This document shows, in pieces, positions 17,712 to 26,524 of a stretch of DNA of 64,000 nucleotides. Made by a program: the position numbers and the translations under genes. The stretch covers positions 310,001-374,000 of the forward strand of contig NZ_JAZHRX010000001.1 in the NCBI RefSeq assembly GCF_036924645.1. The letters run 5' to 3'. The notes beneath the pieces were generated by a model. The model was given only the letters and a program-made list of their open reading frames with translations. It was not told the origin of the DNA and ran no database searches. Within the stretch, counting starts at the first letter, position 1; each line of letters opens with the position of its first letter. The stretch comes from Bradyrhizobium sp. AZCC 2176. Lineage in GTDB: Bacteria > Pseudomonadota > Alphaproteobacteria > Rhizobiales > Xanthobacteraceae.

Positions 17712-17730
17712 TCAACCAGATGGTTGATTA
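17709..17730. promoter_or_regulatory. candidate TetR operator (site 2, perfect)
   Basis: Perfect 9-bp inverted repeat TAATCAACC (17709-17717)/GGTTGATTA (17722-17730) with spacer AGAT. It overlaps the tetR stop codon and lies 70 bases upstream of the permease gene. It shares TCAAC-N-GGTTG with the repeat ahead of tetR, which makes it a strong candidate operator. Confidence 0.65.
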
Positions 17731-17800
17731 CCGGAAGAGGCCGCGATAGGATTGCCGCCACGCGGCCGGGAACCGGACGCGAGACCCAAGGGAGCGTGCG

Positions 17801-18571
17801 GTGTTCAGCGGTGACGGCGGATCGGCACGGTCTTTCGCGATCATCCTGGTCGTGCATCTGGCCGTGATCGTGCTCTGGCAGGTATTGGTCGACACCTTCC
17901 AGGTGCCGAAATTCATCCTGCCCTCGCCGCTTGCCACCGTCGCGACGCTCGGGTCGCCCAGCTACGCCTGGCTTTCCAATCTCGCGGTGACGGCGATCGA
18001 AATTCTCGGTGGGTTCTGCCTCGGCGCGCTGGTCGGCATCATGCTGGCCGTGATGTTCACCTGGTCGCCGCTGGTCAGCCTGCTGCTGCTGCCGCTGTTC
18101 GTGACGCTGAACATGATTCCGAAGGTGGCGCTGGGACCACTGTTCATCGTCTGGTTCTCCTACGGCATCTTTCCGAATATCCTGATCGCGTTTTCCATCT
18201 GTTTCTTTCCGATTTTGCTGACGACTGCGCGCGGGTTGAGCGAGGTCGAGCCTGATTTGCTTGATCTCGTGAAGTCGCTGCGCGGCTCGCGCTGGACGCT
18301 ATTCCGGAAAATCCAGTTGCCGGGCGCGCTGCCTTACGTGTTTTCGGGGATGAAGGTCGGCGCGATCCTGGCGGTGGCCGGCGCGATCGTCGGCGAGTTC
18401 ATCGCCTCCGAGCGGGGGCTGGGTTATCTCATGATCCAGGTGCAGTCCTCGCTCGATACCCCGGCGATGGTGATGGCCGTGGTGCTTCTGACGCTGCTGG
18501 GCGTAGCGCTGTATGGGCTCGTGCTCGGCTTAGAGCGGATGTTCGTCGTCCGCGATATCCGCTTGCAGTAA
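17801..18571 (+). CDS. ABC transporter permease, SsuC/TauC type
   Basis: 256 residues from GTG 17801. Five or six hydrophobic helices are present, and the conserved EAA-loop is visible as KSLRGSRWTLFRKIQLPGALP (about 165-185). The pattern PSPLATVATLG near the start and GEFIASERGLGYLM after the EAA loop match SsuC/TauC permeases of sulfonate, taurine, nitrate and pyrimidine-type importers. It forms the membrane channel for the binding protein at 15960 and the ATPase at 21502. It begins the rightward operon that goes through 22281. Confidence 0.88.
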   Translation: MFSGDGGSARSFAIILVVHLAVIVLWQVLVDTFQVPKFILPSPLATVATLGSPSYAWLSNLAVTAIEILGGFCLGALVGIMLAVMFTWSPLVSLLLLPLFVTLNMIPKVALGPLFIVWFSYGIFPNILIAFSICFFPILLTTARGLSEVEPDLLDLVKSLRGSRWTLFRKIQLPGALPYVFSGMKVGAILAVAGAIVGEFIASERGLGYLMIQVQSSLDTPAMVMAVVLLTLLGVALYGLVLGLERMFVVRDIRLQ

Positions 18572-18589
18572 CAAGACCAAGGAAGAAAC

Positions 18590-19627
18590 ATGCTGCTGAC
18601 CCGCGACACCCTGCCGGCGACGATTGCCGATATTGCAGCCCTCGACGACTTGCTGTGCCGTCCGAGCCAGGCGCTGATCGACGATCTCCGCAAGGTCGAC
18701 GGCGACATCATGATTTTGGGTGTTGCCGGCAAGATGGGGCCAACCCTGGCCGGCCTTGCGAAAGCCGCCGTGCCGGATCGCCGGGTCATCGGCGTCGCGC
18801 GCTTCAGCGATGCCGGCGTACGAGGCTGGCTGCAGGCCCGCGGTGTCGAGACCATCAGTTGCGATCTGCTCGACGAAGCCGCCATCAAGGCGCTGCCGAA
18901 GGTTCCCAATGTCGTGTTCATGGCCGGACGCAAGTTCGGCGCCGAGGGCGATCTTTCGCTGACCTGGGCGATGAATTCGCACGTCCCTGCGCTGGTCGCG
19001 CAGGCCTTTGCCGCTTCGCGCATCGTCGCGTTCTCGACCGGCTGCGTTTATCCGTTCGTGCCTGTCAGCGGCAAAGGCTCGGCTGAGGGCATGGCTCCCA
19101 ACCCGCCCGGCGAGTACGCGCAATCCTGCGTCGGGCGCGAGCGCATGTTCGAGTATTTCTCGAAAAAGTATTCGACGCCCGGGCGCCTGTTCCGGCTCAA
19201 CTACGCGATCGACATGCGCTACGGCGTGCTGCACGACATCGCCAGCAAAGTCTTGCTGGGCAAGCCGATCGACGTCAGCCTCGGCCATGTCAATTTCATC
19301 TGGCAGGGCGACGCATCGTCGCAGGCGCTGCGCTGTTTGGCGCATTGCGACATGCCGACTTCGCCGATCAATGTCAGCGGCCATGAAATCCTGGCGGTGC
19401 GCGACCTCGCCGCGAAATTCGGCCAGCGTTTTGGCCGCGCGCCCGTCATCACCGGCAAGGAGGAGCCGACGGCGTGGCTGACCGACACGTCGCAAGCCGT
19501 GAGATTGTTCGGCCTGCCGATCGTCGATACCGAGCAGCTCATCAGTTGGACCGCTGACTGGGTATCGCGATCGATGCCGAGCCTCGGCAAGCCCACCAAA
19601 TACGAGGTGCGCGATGGCCGCTATTGA
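18590..19627 (+). CDS. NAD-dependent epimerase/dehydratase-like protein (extended SDR) with altered active site
   Basis: 345 residues. Residues about 41-51 (ILGVAGKMGP) are a G-x-x-G-x-x-G nucleotide-binding motif, and AFSTGCVYPF at about 145 supplies the conserved Ser/Thr region. The expected catalytic YxxxK is present only as YAQSC (about 178-182): Tyr is kept, but Cys stands where Lys should be. Extended SDR enzymes normally need that Lys, so this protein either uses a different mechanism or has lost redox activity. It follows the permease by 18 bases and overlaps the GNAT gene by 14, so it is part of the operon. Function in the pathway is unknown. Confidence 0.75.
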   Translation: MLLTRDTLPATIADIAALDDLLCRPSQALIDDLRKVDGDIMILGVAGKMGPTLAGLAKAAVPDRRVIGVARFSDAGVRGWLQARGVETISCDLLDEAAIKALPKVPNVVFMAGRKFGAEGDLSLTWAMNSHVPALVAQAFAASRIVAFSTGCVYPFVPVSGKGSAEGMAPNPPGEYAQSCVGRERMFEYFSKKYSTPGRLFRLNYAIDMRYGVLHDIASKVLLGKPIDVSLGHVNFIWQGDASSQALRCLAHCDMPTSPINVSGHEILAVRDLAAKFGQRFGRAPVITGKEEPTAWLTDTSQAVRLFGLPIVDTEQLISWTADWVSRSMPSLGKPTKYEVRDGRY

Positions 19628-20438
19628 GCCGATCAACATCGTCGAGCTCGGCGTTGGCGACGCGCTGGCCGGGCTTGTCTTGTCGACCGAAGCGGGCTGG
19701 AACCAGAATGAGGCCGACTGGCGATTTTTCCTGAGCAAGGGAATCGTGCTCGGCGTGCGGGACGGCGCACGGCTGGTCGCAACTGCTGCGCTACTGCCCT
19801 ACTCGGCGGGCAATGCCTGGATCAGCATGGTGCTGGTGACCGCGGAGTTTCGCCGCCGCGGCATTGCGAGCAGGCTCGTCGATGCCTGTCTCGACGTGGC
19901 GAGGCGACGCGGCCTGACGAGCTGGCTGGACGCGACCCCGGCCGGTGCCGCCGTCTACGGTCCTCTCGGCTTCATGCCGACGCTGCAGTTGCGGAGGCTG
20001 CGACTGCAGAAGCGGCAAGGCATGACGGCCACACGCCCATTATTGGCCGGCAACCTCGACGGCTTGGCCGTACGCGATGGCAGCGCCATGGGATTCGACC
20101 GCAGCACATTGCTGTCGGAATTTTCCGCGCGTCCGGGCTCTCGTATCGTGTCTGACGATGGAGCCATGGCCCTCGTCCGCAATGGACGCGCCGCGCGCCA
20201 GATCGGTCCGCTGCTGGCCGATCGCGCCGATCAGGCGCTCGCGCTGGTGGATGCCATCGTCCGCTCCGAGACCGGGCCCTGGCTGATCGACGCCGTCCAT
20301 TCTCAGGAAGAGTTTCTGAACGGGCTTGTTCAGTCGGGCTGGAACATCGAGCGGCCGTTTCAGCGCATGCGCTTCGGCCGCCCCACCGCGCCGCCTGCGC
20401 AACTGCCGTTCGCGGTCGCCGGGCCAGAATTTGGATAG
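19614..20438 (+). CDS. GNAT family N-acetyltransferase
   Basis: 274 residues from ATG 19614, overlapping the SDR-like gene by 14 bases. The acetyl-CoA-binding motif is clear at about residues 66-90: MVLVTAEFRRRGIASRLVDA, with the Arg/Gly-rich pyrophosphate loop RRRGIAS. The C-terminal half (about 140-270) is a second domain of the kind seen in longer GNAT proteins. It probably acetylates an amine or amino acid intermediate of the pathway encoded by the neighbours, but the acceptor cannot be named. Confidence 0.82.
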   Translation: MAAIEPINIVELGVGDALAGLVLSTEAGWNQNEADWRFFLSKGIVLGVRDGARLVATAALLPYSAGNAWISMVLVTAEFRRRGIASRLVDACLDVARRRGLTSWLDATPAGAAVYGPLGFMPTLQLRRLRLQKRQGMTATRPLLAGNLDGLAVRDGSAMGFDRSTLLSEFSARPGSRIVSDDGAMALVRNGRAARQIGPLLADRADQALALVDAIVRSETGPWLIDAVHSQEEFLNGLVQSGWNIERPFQRMRFGRPTAPPAQLPFAVAGPEFG

Positions 20439-20449
20439 GAAGCGCGCTC

Positions 20450-21505
20450 ATGCATCATAGCGAAATCAAAGCCGAAGTTCGCAAGCTGATCGCCGACGGC
20501 ACGGTGCTTCCGGCGCATCCGCTCGCGCTTAATGCCAACCGCGCGCTCGACCTGCGGCACCAGCGCGCGTTGACGCGCTATTATCTCGATGCCGGCGCCG
20601 GAGGATTGGCCGTCGGTGTCCACACCACGCAGTTTGCGATCCGCGATGTCGGCCTGTATCGGCCAGTGCTGGAACTGGCGGCGGAGACCGCGGCCTCGTG
20701 GACCACGCGGCCGGTCGCGATGGTCGCCGGGCTCGCCGGCCCGATCCAGCAAGCCATGGCAGAGGCGCAGACTGCACGCGGCATCGGCTATCACGCCGGC
20801 CTGCTCAGCCTTGCCGCGATGAAGTCGGCATCCGAGGACGAGATCATCGCCCATTGCGAGGCGGTGGCGCGCGAAATCCCGCTGGTCGGCTTCTACCTGC
20901 AGCCGGCGGTCGGCGGCGTCATCCTCAGCGCTGATTTCTGGCGCCGCTTTGCCGCCATCGACAACGTCATTGCCATCAAGATCGCGCCGTTCAACCGCTA
21001 TCGGACGCTCGACGTCCTGCGCGGGGTGGCCGCCGCCGGCGCGCTCGACCGCGTCGCGCTCTATACCGGCAATGACGATCACATCCTGCTGGATCTCACC
21101 CTCCCCTTCGACCTCCGCGACAAGGGCGTTACCACCCGCGCCTACTTCAAGGGCGGCCTGCTCGGACACTGGTCAGTATGGACCGCGAGCGCCATCAAGC
21201 ATTTCGAGATGTGCAAGGCGGCACGTGGCAAGGACACCGTGCCGGCGGACCTGCTGGCGCTCGATGCCCGCGTCACCGATTGCAACGGCGCGTTCTTCGA
21301 TGTCGCCAACAATTTCCACGGCTGCATCACCGGTTGTCATGAAATCCTGCGGCGGCAAGGGCTAATGCAGGGGCTGTGGTGCCTCGACCCTGACGAGGGG
21401 CTCAGCCCCGGCCAGATGGCGGAGATCGATCGCGTCTGCCGCGAGCATGCCGATCTGTCCGACGACGCTTTCGTGAAGGCGAACCTGCAGAAATGGCTGG
21501 CATGA
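20450..21505 (+). CDS. dihydrodipicolinate synthase (DapA) family aldolase/lyase
   Basis: 351 residues, longer than the usual 290-310. The start region has LDLRHQRALTRYYLDAGAGG then LAVGVHTTQF, which replaces the usual GTTGE motif. The Schiff-base lysine lies in VIAIKIAPFNRY (about residue 178), where K aligns with Lys161 of DapA. It should catalyse a retro-aldol or hydration step on a 2-keto acid. It is preceded by GNAT by 11 bases and overlaps the ATPase gene by the ATGA arrangement at 21502. Its substrate is probably the compound taken up by the importer encoded in the same operon. Confidence 0.82.
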   Translation: MHHSEIKAEVRKLIADGTVLPAHPLALNANRALDLRHQRALTRYYLDAGAGGLAVGVHTTQFAIRDVGLYRPVLELAAETAASWTTRPVAMVAGLAGPIQQAMAEAQTARGIGYHAGLLSLAAMKSASEDEIIAHCEAVAREIPLVGFYLQPAVGGVILSADFWRRFAAIDNVIAIKIAPFNRYRTLDVLRGVAAAGALDRVALYTGNDDHILLDLTLPFDLRDKGVTTRAYFKGGLLGHWSVWTASAIKHFEMCKAARGKDTVPADLLALDARVTDCNGAFFDVANNFHGCITGCHEILRRQGLMQGLWCLDPDEGLSPGQMAEIDRVCREHADLSDDAFVKANLQKWLA

Positions 21506-22281
21506 GCGCCAACGAGCCTTTCATCAGCCTGAAGAACGTCCGCAAGGTCTATCGGTCCAAGGGCGCGGAATTCCTCGCCGTCTCCGACGTCACCATGGAC
21601 GTGCAGGAAGGCGAACTGGTTTCGCTGGTCGGCCCCTCCGGCTGCGGTAAGACTACGGTGCTGAAAATCCTGGCCGGCCTTCATGACGCCGACGGCGGAA
21701 CGATCACAATCGGCAGTTCGAAAACACCGTTCGACCCCGGCCGCGACATCGGCATGGTGTTCCAGCAGGCGCTATTGCTGAAATGGCGAACCATTTTGGA
21801 CAACGTGCTGCTGCCGGCTGAAATCGTCGGCCTGCCGATGAAAGCCGCGCGGAGCCGCGCCCGCGAACTGCTCAACCTCGTTGGCCTGGCCGGCTACGAA
21901 GACAAATATCCGCAGCAATTGTCCGGCGGCATGCAGCAGCGCACGGCGATTGCGCGCGCCTTCATCCATGATCCAAAACTGATCCTGATGGACGAGCCGT
22001 TCGGCGCGCTCGACGCGCTGACCCGCGAACAGATGAACCTTGAAATGCTGCGGATCTGGCGCGAGAGCGGCAAGACCATCCTGTTCGTGACCCACAGCAT
22101 CCAGGAAGCGGTGTTCCTCGCCTCGCACTGCGCCGTGCTCACCGCAAGCCCGGCGCGGATGGCCGAATATTTCCCGATTGAATTGCCGTTTCCGCGCGCC
22201 TTGCCGATCAAGACCACCGACGAATTCGGCGCCTATGCGCGGCGGATTTATGCGCGGCTGGGATTGAGCCCAAGCGCTTAG
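21502..22281 (+). CDS. ABC transporter ATPase, SsuB/TauB type
   Basis: 259 residues from ATG 21502, which overlaps the previous stop as ATGA; ATG 21493 is possible. Walker A GPSGCGKTT (about 44-52), Q-loop VFQQALLLKW, signature QLSGGMQQRTAIARA and Walker B LILMDEPFGALDAL are all intact, followed by FVTHSIQEAVFLA. The sequence matches the nitrate/sulfonate/taurine ATPase group and fits the permease at 17801 and binding protein at 15960. It is the last gene of the cluster; a short hairpin follows at 22301. Confidence 0.9.
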   Translation: MSANEPFISLKNVRKVYRSKGAEFLAVSDVTMDVQEGELVSLVGPSGCGKTTVLKILAGLHDADGGTITIGSSKTPFDPGRDIGMVFQQALLLKWRTILDNVLLPAEIVGLPMKAARSRARELLNLVGLAGYEDKYPQQLSGGMQQRTAIARAFIHDPKLILMDEPFGALDALTREQMNLEMLRIWRESGKTILFVTHSIQEAVFLASHCAVLTASPARMAEYFPIELPFPRALPIKTTDEFGAYARRIYARLGLSPSA

Positions 22282-22300
22282 GTCGACGGGTTCCGCTAAT

Positions 22301-22318
22301 TCCGCATTTTGCGGACTA
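22301..22318. terminator. small hairpin between convergent genes
   Basis: TCCGCA (22301-22306)/TGCGGA (22310-22315) with a 3-base loop lies between the stop codons of two convergent ABC genes. No long T run follows, so it is at best a weak terminator. Confidence 0.35.
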
Positions 22319-23419
22319 CTCAAACGCCACAGGTCCGGTATCGCGATAGGCCCAGCAACTCTCGCGCGGCAGCGAAACCTGGGTCTCGACACCCACCTGA
22401 TGCCGGGCCGCGGTGCCGAGTTCAACCACCTCCAGCCGCCGGCCGAACAGTTCGATGCCGTAGGCCGTCTGCGTGCCCTGATAGCGGCGGTCGAGGACGC
22501 GAGCAGGAAAAATGTTGGCGCCGTTATGTTGGCCGATGGAGATATTTTCAGGTCGCAGCGCGATTCGCACCTTCTCTTCCGGACCAACCGCATGCAGCAA
22601 GGCCACCTCGCCCCGCCGCCCGTCGCCGAAATCGACCGTGCCGAACGCGCCGTTGCGCGACACCAGCGTGCCCGCAAGTTCGTTGGTCGCGCCGGTGAAG
22701 TTGGCAACGAACAAATCCGCCGGACGGTTATAGATTGCGTCAGGCGTATCCATCTGCAGCAACTTGCCGTCCCGCATCACGCCGATGCGGTCGCCCAGCA
22801 CGACCGCTTCAGCCTGGTCGTGGGTAACATACAGCGCGGTCATCCCGGTCTGCTTGAGGATGACCCGAAGATCGTCGCGCAACCGCAGGCGCAGCTTGGC
22901 ATCGAGGTTCGACAGGGGCTCGTCGAGCAGCAGCAATTGCGGCCGGTAGACGATGCTGCGCGCCAGCGCCACGCGCTGCATCTGGCCGCCGGACAACGCC
23001 ACCACCGGCCGCTCGGCATATTCCGACAACCCGACCAGTTCGAGCGCCTCGTCAACCTTGCGGCGGGCATCGCTGCGCGAAAGCTTGCGGTGCTTGAGCG
23101 GATAGACCACGTTCTGCCGCACCGTCATGTGCGGCCAGACCGCATAGGACTGAAAAACCATGCCGAGGTCGCGCAACCGCGGCGGCACCAGAATGCCGCG
23201 CTCGGGCGACGAGACCACCCTGCCGGCGATGCTGATCTCACCCGAGGACGGGTGCTCCAGTCCGGCAACGCAGCGCAGCGTCGTGGTCTTGCCGCAGCCG
23301 GAGGGGCCAAGCAGGACCACGATCTCGCCGGCCGGCACGCCAAAACTGACGCCGTCGATCGCCGGCCGGCCGATCGAAAACTGCTTGCGCAGGTCGGTGA
23401 CTTCGAGGGTCGCCGTCAT
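22316..23419 (-). CDS. ABC transporter ATPase, FbpC/PotA type
   Basis: 367 residues from ATG 23419; an ATG at 23458 would add 13 residues and overlap the upstream gene by 11 bases, which is possible. Walker A GPSGCGKTT, signature ALSGGQMQRVALARS and Walker B LLLLDEPLSNLDAKLR are intact, and a C-terminal TOBE domain (about 260-365) is present. FbpC/PotA/PotG ATPases energise iron(III), polyamine, thiosulfate or 2-aminoethylphosphonate uptake. It is the last gene of a three-gene leftward importer, after the binding protein and the double permease. Confidence 0.88.
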   Translation of the reverse strand: MTATLEVTDLRKQFSIGRPAIDGVSFGVPAGEIVVLLGPSGCGKTTTLRCVAGLEHPSSGEISIAGRVVSSPERGILVPPRLRDLGMVFQSYAVWPHMTVRQNVVYPLKHRKLSRSDARRKVDEALELVGLSEYAERPVVALSGGQMQRVALARSIVYRPQLLLLDEPLSNLDAKLRLRLRDDLRVILKQTGMTALYVTHDQAEAVVLGDRIGVMRDGKLLQMDTPDAIYNRPADLFVANFTGATNELAGTLVSRNGAFGTVDFGDGRRGEVALLHAVGPEEKVRIALRPENISIGQHNGANIFPARVLDRRYQGTQTAYGIELFGRRLEVVELGTAARHQVGVETQVSLPRESCWAYRDTGPVAFE

Positions 23420-23447
23420 CGGTTCGATCGTTTCCCTGATCTGACGA

Positions 23448-24486
23448 TCATTGCCCATAGCCGTAGGTCTTGTTCCACTCTGCCACCCAGGGTGCGTGCA
23501 ACTTCACATACTCGTCGAACTTGGGAAACCACACCTTGACCAATTTGGGATCAAAGCCTTCCGGATAGGCCGGCGGCACCTTCAGTGATGTAAGGTTGCC
23601 GAGTTCCTTGATCATGAACGTCTGCCCTTCCTTCGACAGGCACCAGTTCAGAAACAGTTTTGCAGCATTCGGGTGCGCCGCGGTCTTGGGAATGCCCGTC
23701 GCATAGGGATTGACCGGCGCACCTTCCGGCGGAAAGAATATCTGGATCGGCGCGCCGTCCTTCTGCTTCGGATAGATCGCGTTGTACAGCAAAGGCCCCA
23801 TCGCGATTTCGCCGCGTACCAGCGAATCCGACATTGGCGCACCCGATGGATACAGCACCGGATGGGTCGCAGCCTGCTTGGCCCAGTAATCCTCGCCAAG
23901 CACCTGGCGCTCGAACATCACCCGGGTCCATGTAGTGCCGCCCGACGGAGCGATCACCTGCCCGGTCAATTTGTTGTATTCGGGCTTGGTGAGGTCCATC
24001 CAGGTCCTTGGGCGGATTCTTCACCAGCTCGGTGTTGTAGGCGATCGACCATACCAGTGTGGCGCGCGGCCAGAGCTGGGGTGCGATCTGCGCATCGGGA
24101 TTGTAGTCGGCGGCATTCGGCGGCGCGTAGTCCTGGAACATGTCGGCCATCGGCTGCATCAGCGCGCGGTCGGAATGATCGACCACGTCGGCGATCAATT
24201 TTCCGGCCGCGGCTTCCGTCTTCACACGGGTGATGAGTTGGCCGCCCGGCGCGCGCACCATCTCGACCTTGATCTCGGGGAAACGCTTGTTGAAGGCCTT
24301 GATGACCTGCTGCTCGACCTCGGCGAAATTCGCGGTGTAGAAGACTAGCTTGCCCTCGGCCTTTGCGGCGGCAATCAATTCGGGCGAGCCGAACTCCTGC
24401 GCCTGCGCCGCGGCGCTCCATGTCAGCGCAAGACCGGCGATGCCGGCGATTGCAATTTTGGTGAAGATCCTTCCAGTCATAGCCAA
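23448..24486 (-). pseudogene. FbpA-type ABC binding protein gene with a single-base frameshift
   Basis: The N-terminal frame (24486 to about 24003) gives a signal peptide ending WSAAAQAQE and a family 1 binding-protein start LIAAAKAEGKLVFYTANF. Near 24003 it changes frame: the text NPPKDLDGPHQ becomes nonsense, while the next frame continues with WMDLTKPEYNKLTGQV and runs to the stop at 23448. Removing one G in the GG at 24003-24004 restores a continuous protein of about 345 residues, the right size for the family. The partner ATPase and permease are intact. This is either a recent inactivating mutation or a sequencing error. If intact, it would bind iron or another oxyanion or organic ligand in the periplasm. 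Confidence 0.8.
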
Positions 24487-24503
24487 TCCTCCCCTTCGTC
24501 TTA

Positions 24504-26273
24504 TTATCCGGTTCGGGCGATACTGCCTTGCGCCGCACCGCGCGACAGCCAGTTGGCGCCGCCGATGAGAACGCCGAGCAGAACGGTCTGGACCAGGCTG
24601 AAGGCTGCGGTCTTTCCAAGATTTCCGCCTTCGTAGTAGTCGAGCAACAGCACCGACATCACCATGGTATCGCTGGTGTAGAGAAACAGCGACGAGCCGA
24701 GTTCGCGGATCGCAAGCACGAACAACAGCGTCATCGAAGCGATCACGCCCGGCCGCGCCAAAGGCAGCACGATGGTCCGGATGGTGCCAAGCATGCCCTT
24801 ACCGCACACCCAGGCCGCCTCCTCGAGCTCGCGATGAATCTGTAGGAACGAGGTCGACAGCGACTTGACCGTATCCGGCATGAAGCGCGCGATGAACGCC
24901 AGCGCCAGGATCCAGATCGTGCCGTAGAGCCCGCCGGGAATGCCGATCCATGCCCAGAGATAGGCGACGCCGACGACGAGGCCGGGGATCGCGACTGGTA
25001 AGGTCGAGATCACGTCGATCCAACGCCGGCCCGTCACCGGGGTGCGGTGAATGGTGTAGCCGATCGCAAACGCCAGCACGCCGCCGACCACGGCGGTGAT
25101 CAGCCCGACCTCGACCGCGTTGTAGATCGAGCGCAGGGTCAGCGGATTGTCGAAGATGCTTTGGAAATGCATCAGCGAATACTGCCTGGCATCGAACAGG
25201 CTACTGACGTCGCGGATGAACATGAACTTGCGGAACGCGGCAACGATCAGCGCGAGCAACGGCAGCACCACCACGACCAGCAGATAGACAATGCCGAGAC
25301 CGAAGGTGAACCAGCGCCAGCGCCCGAGATCGAGGCTGCGTGGACGGAATGCCTTGCCGGCGACGGTGGTGTAGCTGCGGCCGCTCAGAACCTTGTGCTG
25401 CAGGAACACAAGCAGCCCTGTGACGACCATCAGGATGATCGCCACCGCTGCGGCGGTGTTGTAGAGCGGCGGTGACCAGTTGGTGAGCTTGAAGATATAG
25501 GTGGTCAGCACGGCGAGGTTGGTCGGCGCGCCCAGCACCGCAGGGATGCCGTAGATGCCGAGCATGACGATGAACGACAGCAGCATGCCCGAGACGATCG
25601 CCGGCATGATCAGCGGAAACGTCACCGTGAACAGCGTCGCGAACGCGCTGGCGCCGGAAATCTCGGCGGCCTCCTCCAGGCTCGGATCCATGTTGCGCAG
25701 CGCCGACGAAGTGAACATGTAGACGTAGGGCGCGTAGTAGATGCCGAACACGAACACCAATCCCCACATCGAGTAGAAATCGACGCGCCAGTCCAGCCCC
25801 ACCCATTTGAACATGGTGTTGATCAGGCCCGTCTTCGGCGAACCCAGAATGGCCCATGCAACGCCGGCGACCAATGGCGGCGCAAACAACGGCAGGATGC
25901 TGGCTGCCGCGATGAAACCCTTGAACGGCGTGTTGGTGCGGACGACGATCCAGGAAAACAGCAATCCGACCGCGACCGCAATCAATGTGCCGCCGCCGCA
26001 GGCGATCAGCGTATTGGCCAACGCCTCGACGACATTCGGGTTCGCCAGCACGGTGAGGAAGTTCGTGACCGAGAGATGACTGAGGCTGATGCCGTCGACC
26101 ACCGGATTGGTATCGGTGAGCGCGCCGAGCAGCAGCATCAGGATCGGGTAGATGACGAGAAAGCCGAGGATCGCCAGCAGGAGCGAAACCCACAAGCCCG
26201 GCCATACGCGCCCACGCCTGGCCTCACCCGCGCTACGCATGACTTCGCTGTACCGGCTCGCCAGTCCGTTCAA
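24504..26273 (-). CDS. ABC transporter double permease, FbpB type
   Basis: 589 residues from ATG 26273, with two permease modules (about residues 25-295 and 335-580) and about 12 transmembrane helices. The EAA-type loops are AAEISGASAFATLFTVTFPL (about 208-227) and a second in EEAAWVCGKGMLGTIRTIVL (about 483-502). Such fused double permeases serve FbpABC-like iron(III) importers and related phosphonate or spermidine systems. It is the first gene of the leftward importer operon; the binding protein starts 18 bases after its stop. Confidence 0.9.
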   Translation of the reverse strand: MNGLASRYSEVMRSAGEARRGRVWPGLWVSLLLAILGFLVIYPILMLLLGALTDTNPVVDGISLSHLSVTNFLTVLANPNVVEALANTLIACGGGTLIAVAVGLLFSWIVVRTNTPFKGFIAAASILPLFAPPLVAGVAWAILGSPKTGLINTMFKWVGLDWRVDFYSMWGLVFVFGIYYAPYVYMFTSSALRNMDPSLEEAAEISGASAFATLFTVTFPLIMPAIVSGMLLSFIVMLGIYGIPAVLGAPTNLAVLTTYIFKLTNWSPPLYNTAAAVAIILMVVTGLLVFLQHKVLSGRSYTTVAGKAFRPRSLDLGRWRWFTFGLGIVYLLVVVVLPLLALIVAAFRKFMFIRDVSSLFDARQYSLMHFQSIFDNPLTLRSIYNAVEVGLITAVVGGVLAFAIGYTIHRTPVTGRRWIDVISTLPVAIPGLVVGVAYLWAWIGIPGGLYGTIWILALAFIARFMPDTVKSLSTSFLQIHRELEEAAWVCGKGMLGTIRTIVLPLARPGVIASMTLLFVLAIRELGSSLFLYTSDTMVMSVLLLDYYEGGNLGKTAAFSLVQTVLLGVLIGGANWLSRGAAQGSIARTG

Positions 26274-26524
26274 AGCGCTTCCTCTCGCCGGCGACCGTCT
26301 TTTTATTGAATTACGGTCGCTGTGCGCCTCAAGCCTAGTCGATCACCCGGCGGGCGGAAAGGTATCCGAAAGTCGGCGCGCGGATATGGCGCGGAAGGGG
26401 CTTTTTCCCATACCGGCGGTCGCTTCGCATACGCATCATGCAGCGGCGTGCCTGTGGCTCGTGCCAGGTCCGTAGTACACGCCGCAGAGGGCGCGACCGC
26501 CCCTGGCGTGGAGAGCCCGATAGA

